This document shows, piece by piece, positions 60,901 to 64,000 of a stretch of 64,000 bases of DNA. This DNA comes from Euptelea pleiosperma. Its lineage: Eukaryota; Streptophyta; Magnoliopsida; Ranunculales; Eupteleaceae. Made by a program: the position numbers and the translations under genes. The stretch spans positions 5,277,929 through 5,341,928 of the forward strand of contig CM068541.1 of the NCBI GenBank assembly GCA_035048495.1. Reading direction: 5' to 3'. The notes under the pieces are model-generated. The model saw only the letters and a program-made list of their open reading frames with translations. It searched no databases and had not been told where the DNA came from. Numbering within the stretch: position 1 is the first letter of the stretch; every line of letters begins with the position of its first letter.

Positions 60901-63900
60901 TACCATCAGGAGGAGACAACCATTTGCATTTTTTTGCACAACGCACGAATTCAACATCCATATTACAAATTTACAACTAGCAAAAAATTCACGATTATGT
61001 GGAGTATCCTCGACTTTTTCTCTATAGAAGGAAAATCAAAGTCGTGATTGCCCGATATTATTCTTAATATGACTGTCTTCTTATATGTCAATCACATAAC
61101 ACTCTAGAAGCAAATCTCCACTCCACCCAATTCTACTTATATTATATTTTATAATAATACTTCTTAGATAAAATGAGTTATATGCATGTTTTAAATTACA
61201 AAAGTAGATATTATAAGTTTATAACATAATATGCACGTATGTAGATGCTACATAATTAAGTAAATATAATTTAAGGTACATGCAAAGGTGGTAATATGTG
61301 TATTGACAAACATATAAATAAAGGCAGTCTTTTGGGGCATCTTTGGTTGCAACTTGCAAGAATAAATTTGTCTTCAGAGAACTCTAAACGTGGATAACTC
61401 AATATCATGATTACTATTCCCAGAGAAAAGCATATATGCGATTAGGCTAACAATTTTCCAGCAAGTTGTATATCTACAAGTGTAAGAAAGAGCAAGCAAA
61501 CTCCTACTTATCTTTATAAGCTTTCTGAGCAAATTGGTGCATCAATAGAGGAGCATCCAATATGTTTGTGATTGCACAAACAGGTATCCTAAAATTGAGG
61601 TTGAGCTGTTGTGTCTTGGCAACAACCATGCTAGAACCCTAGAACACATTAGAAAGAGGGGCCCTAGTCTTAAAGAGAACGACATTCATAGCACGCCTCA
61701 GCCCTTCATCACTCTCTTGTCAAATTTTATTATTGCCAGGTCAGATTTTATTATTGCCACTTCGTTTTTCCTAACAATTTCAGGGATAGTCTATGAGGCT
61801 AACAATGTACTCCATCTTGAGATTAGACTGTAAGTTGTTATGTTGACATTATTCTCTCTCACACATTTTTTGGGGAGAACCAAAGTTATTTCTTCAAAAA
61901 CAAATTGTTATGGCCATCATATTGGGTGGTTTCTGCAATAAGAATCTCCTAACTGGCCCCACCTCCCAAAATTATCATCATCATCACAATCACCACAACT
62001 ACATCATCATCACCACCACCACTTCATATTCATCGTCACCACCACCACCATTATCACCATATTCATCATAGTCATACATGCTATCACAATCACCATCATA
62101 GAAATCATCACCGGCACCACCACAACATTTCCTCACCATCACCATCATCACCCTCATAACCATTATAATTATCAATTAAAATCATTATCAAATCTCCCCA
62201 AATATGCCACTTTCAAGTTCTACCAAGAACAAGGATTCAAACAAAGTAAAATTTTCCATTGACAACAATTCCCCTGTTTTGGTGTTAAACCGGTTCAAGT
62301 GGTACAGGCAAACAGGCCATTAGAGTCTCATCCCACAAAACTGAGAACCAGAAAGTTCTGCTCTCTCTTTCCTCTGAAATATTCCACAGTTGTATGCACG
62401 TATGTACACTTTATCCTTCAATTAAAATTTCAAACAAGAACACTGAGAAGAATACATAAGTTGGGTAAAAATATGAACTCGCTCAAGTCAAGAGTAGGTA
62501 AGTTAGGGTAAAAAGGTGAACTCACTCAAGTCACACAGATCAAGGGTTGGACACAGTACCCAAAAAGATAAAACAAATTTCAACTCAGGGATGCATGCAA
62601 CTTGGGATTTTAGATTCCCAATGTAAGATTGCAACACCGATAAGAATGTGCTGCCAAGGAAAATAAGAGATCACATCATTTTTAACCAATTCTTAAGTTA
62701 TGGATCTCAACCAAACATCGGTACAGAAACATTGACTAATCCAAAACAAGTACAAATAATTCATTTACTTACAAAGAAAAATAGGAAAACATGCAAGTGC
62801 TGATGAGTACAGCATATTCAACAATGCAAGACCAAGTAACAACCAGATTAAAGTTAATAAGAATCACATTTTGCGCCCAACCATTAATCATTTTCTTCTC
62901 GTGCTGTAATATTACATGAAGTATCACCCAAACCACCCCAAGTACTTGAACTAAATTTCTAGCATTATTAGACAGAATTGAATGGAAGAACACTGCCTGA
63001 GACGTGGTCCAGGCCATCTCCACCCAACCCTAATTTAAGTAATTAAAACCTTGTTTTTAAACTATATCTGTCTCTTATAACACATAATAAATGGTACTGG
63101 AAATAATAAAGACAATGGTACTGGAAACTGAACCTCACAACTAGCATTTGAGTTCTGAGGAAAAATGGGTTGAAAATGGACAAACACCTTCCATTTAATT
63201 ATCTGGTTGAGAATATCTGGTTCACAAACAGCCTTTGCATCCTCAGTACTGCAGCCTTCTTCTAACTTCTGTAAAGCTGTTCGAACAGCCTGCAAATATA
63301 CAGAAATTCAAGTATAAACAAAAGCAACTAAAAATTTTAAACTACAACAGAAAACGACATAATCAGCAACAGCTATGCTTCCCAATTACAATTAATAATA
63401 TACCTCAACAGAACCCTCCACCTTCCCCTGTGTAATGGCCTTGTCAACTACACTCTTTGAGGAGTATGCATGCGTAGAAGGTATTTTATGATTTTTTATA
63501 ACCTCTTCCAAGGTTATTGAAGATGCTTTCTGCTTCATTAAAGCCACTATTCTGCATTGCACAAGTTAAGATTCAGAATATAACCAGGAGCCCAAATTGT
63601 ATGTATTAAGACTTTAAAATCTAAGCATACTTTGCTACCAATGAAAACCATCATGTCGTACAAATTTTAAAAGTAAAAATAAATGACAATAAAAAATAAA
63701 AATAAAAAGAAAGAGGATTGAGGACCGCAACTATCAAAATAAGGACAAATCATGCAATTATCTTACCTCTTTTCTGTTGCAGGGTCTACTGAAGGCAGTG
63801 AACTGCAGGATTTTTTCAAGATATGCGCATGTGTCATAGTCATTTCAAATTTATTGCTAGCTATACCCTGCTTCTTAGACTTAACTAGCTCTGAACCCTT

Positions 63901-64000
63901 ATTCAACACAGAATTTAATGTTTCCTCTCTCAAGAATGCCTTTCTTTCATCTGCCGCAGAAGACTTGTCCACTTTCATTAAGACAGACTTGCTACTGTCC
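42905..64000 (-). CDS. EDM2: EDM2-type chromatin/RNA-processing regulator, 3' part
   Basis: Ten minus-strand exons: 64000-63777 (open at the edge), 63551-63404, 63289-63188, 56022-55930, 55146-55105, 48165-48055, 44805-44734, 44614-44496, 44419-44356 and 44249-42905. GT-AG borders and phases agree. Landmarks: [52 protein letters not shown] (SAM-binding-like); [16 protein letters not shown] (NPPF methyltransferase-like motif); [15 protein letters not shown] polar, disordered tail ends GGWLDE. The N-terminal PHD fingers should lie beyond 64000. In Arabidopsis, EDM2 works with ASI1/IBM2 and AIPP1 in the nucleus to let transcription pass heterochromatic introns, and supports RPP7 immunity. The last exon needs a one-base frame change between about 43441 and 43346. 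Confidence 0.88.
44433..44481. repeat. (GA)n microsatellite in a 76-bp EDM2 intron
   Basis: A GAGA-rich run fills most of the intron between the exons ending at 44496 and starting at 44419. On the transcribed strand it is a CT-rich tract next to the acceptor and may serve as its polypyrimidine tract. Confidence 0.85.
44806..48054 (-). other. 3.2-kb EDM2 intron
   Basis: No coding remnant is recognisable. It contains the dispersed repeat at 47340-47600. Repeated 'cctaggagatc' phrases occur near 46320 and 46485, and a T tract lies at about 47670-47690. Confidence 0.6.
47340..47600. repeat. Dispersed repeat ('ttggtgaggatgatc' family), EDM2 intron
   Basis: 'ctgatttttggtgaggatga' and its near-complement 'agagatcatcctcacaag' form a short hairpin. 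The same set of phrases occurs at 22290-22560 and 12130-12300. A second 'ttggtgaggatgatcgccc' follows near 47535, suggesting nested or duplicated copies. Confidence 0.55.
49080..50430 (-). pseudogene. 5'-truncated LINE (RT end and zf-RVT domain), EDM2 intron
   Basis: Minus strand, same direction as the host gene. It opens within the end of reverse transcriptase ([36 protein letters not shown]). A frame break follows near 50100. The zf-RVT region then reads [27 protein letters not shown], and [18 protein letters not shown] with its zinc-binding Cys/His. It closes with [10 protein letters not shown] poly-A tail (T run at 49081-49098 on the plus strand) marks the 3' end. Frameshifts make it inactive. 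No target duplication found. Confidence 0.82.
51060..51360. repeat. Possible LTR-like AT-rich segment
   Basis: Three short direct repeats of 'cttcacaccaagagaga' type lie at 51065-51130. They are followed by 'tttcattcataatttttcatt' and AT-rich sequence resembling the end region of plant LTRs. A similar arrangement is seen near 57510-57620. No boundaries could be set. Confidence 0.3.
51751..51850 (+). repeat. Left copy of a direct repeat flanking nested retroelements
   Basis: 'aatcccacgtcctctcaatg' followed by 'catggtgagtccatgt' and 'atggacctat' matches 54198-54300 in the same orientation, about 2.44 kb apart. The two copies bracket the primer-binding site and the gypsy fragment. Confidence 0.7.
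52140..52700. repeat. Minisatellite with 39-bp units and a longer higher-order unit
   Basis: Units of the type 'gccatcgctcatgcaccata' plus 'gaggcaaggcagtttgcaa' repeat with a 39-bp period (for example 52341 and 52380). At intervals of roughly 110-150 bp they are interrupted by 'ggattctagtccccatgtg' (about 52152, 52304, 52450, 52560 and 52673). It lies in the putative LTR upstream of the primer-binding site. Confidence 0.85.
52700..53187 (+). mobile_element. Putative LTR end and tRNA-Met primer-binding site
   Basis: The motif TTGGTATCAGAGCCA near 53174-53188 is the plant retrotransposon primer-binding site for initiator-Met tRNA. It follows directly on 'aaccctaacaatcaac', a typical LTR end. 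Pyrimidine-rich sequence at 53085-53115 resembles an LTR R/U5 region. The LTR start is not defined and the expected downstream gag is absent: gypsy sequence on the opposite strand begins within about 90 bp. Confidence 0.6.
53270..53960 (-). pseudogene. Ty3/gypsy reverse transcriptase fragment
   Basis: Minus-strand pieces in order: [25 protein letters not shown] cut by frame breaks (53810-53910), [19 protein letters not shown] (near 53730), [22 protein letters not shown] (near 53590), and [11 protein letters not shown] with the catalytic YxDD-type motif (near 53490). Next comes [23 protein letters not shown] (53355-53290), after which similarity stops abruptly. Several frameshifts make it inactive. 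Confidence 0.85.
54198..54300 (+). repeat. Right copy of the 2.44-kb-spaced direct repeat
   Basis: 'aatcccacgtcctcttgatc' followed by 'catggtgagtccacgt' and 'gtggacctat' pairs with 51751-51850. The copies have diverged at about one base in eight by eye. Confidence 0.7.
54380..54590 (-). pseudogene. LINE 3' end fragment (RNase H C-terminus)
   Basis: The minus strand reads [27 protein letters not shown], the terminal RNase H motif of plant LINEs (H-x-x-R-x-x-N-x-x-A-D). It ends at a (GA)n-containing tail near 54380-54405. Very short and dead. Confidence 0.65.
58645..58854. mobile_element. 210-bp Mutator-type MITE inside LINE RNase H
   Basis: Ends pair as inverted repeats: 'ccgggctctagtg' then 'gtgactcac' on the left, and 'gtgagtcactggatcccga' on the right. 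Inner arms 'tctcgggcgt' and 'gagaatccaac' pair with 'gttggattctc' and 'acgcccgaga'. A 9-bp target duplication flanks it: attagtaac at 58636-58644 and attagcaac at 58855-58863 (one mismatch). Removing one copy of the duplication and the element rejoins the RNase H reading frame exactly. Confidence 0.85.
59827..60000 (+). mobile_element. Putative LTR and degenerate primer-binding site
   Basis: It starts TGTTAGCATATG and ends about 59974 with 'catatttca'. Directly after comes ttggtattagagtg, close to the tRNA-Met primer-binding site TTGGTATCAGAGC. About 150 bp of LTR plus a short leader to about 60130 interrupt a LINE. No internal genes or second LTR are visible. Confidence 0.5.
60370..60970 (-). 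pseudogene. LINE RNase H fragment
   Basis: The minus strand reads [16 protein letters not shown] (near 60915), then a frame-broken middle, then [12 protein letters not shown] (near 60710). Further on comes a [14 protein letters not shown] segment (near 60590), all RNase H landmarks of plant LINEs. Its 3' end lies near 60380. It is a separate element from the one at 58500-60349, because the domain order would otherwise be reversed. Confidence 0.7.
61970..62165. repeat. Imperfect (CAT/CAC)n trinucleotide tract
   Basis: About 195 bp consist almost entirely of atc, acc and cac triplets with scattered substitutions. It lies in the 7.2-kb EDM2 intron between exons 63289-63188 and 56022-55930. Confidence 0.85.

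Noticed and set aside
1..64000. CRISPR arrays, operons or prokaryotic-type systems
   Set aside because: Spliced genes, plant protein families and eukaryotic transposons throughout. The repeats present are tandem or inverted elements without spacer structure.

Overview
The window is nuclear DNA of a flowering plant. Genes have GT-AG introns, UTRs and introns are AT-rich, and the gene products are plant families. Spacers are packed with small inverted-repeat transposons. Nothing identifies the species; a woody, TE-rich, non-grass angiosperm (perhaps a magnoliid) is only a guess. I see no prokaryotic features, CRISPR, tRNA or rRNA genes.

Layout. (1) 0.4-7.7 kb: three intronless wax-synthase-like MBOAT acyltransferase genes, the first on + and the other two on - in tandem. 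(2) 7.7-17.4 kb: gene-free spacer with MITEs, a TRIM-like element, SINE-like pieces and tandem duplications. (3) 17390-21400 (+): a seven-exon TBC-domain Rab GTPase-activating protein with both catalytic fingers. (4) 38782-23036 (-): a nine-exon USP39/SAD1-type tri-snRNP protein, 547 aa when spliced. It is a ubiquitin-hydrolase fold that has lost its catalytic Cys and His. Its third intron is 10.3 kb long and holds remnants of hAT, Ty3/gypsy and Mutator elements, a CCHC/GRF zinc-finger ORF and an unidentified ORF. Its sixth intron holds a 1.27-kb element with a perfect 9-bp target duplication. (5) 38.8-42.9 kb: spacer with tandem repeats and the 3' end of a LINE. (6) 64000-42905 (-): the 3' half of an EDM2-type chromatin/RNA-processing gene, ten exons seen, running off the right edge. 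Three of its introns (7.2, 6.9 and 3.2 kb) are large, and the two longest are full of LINE, LTR and gypsy fragments and a nested MITE.

How the genes relate. The wax-synthase cluster is a local family expansion. The other three genes are unrelated housekeeping or regulatory loci: vesicle traffic, splicing and chromatin. The most interesting point is that the EDM2-type gene, whose Arabidopsis relative controls transcript completion through TE-containing heterochromatic introns, itself has long TE-loaded introns, as does the neighbouring splicing-factor gene. Exon limits were read from splice consensus, phase continuity and family similarity by eye; no alignment was run.
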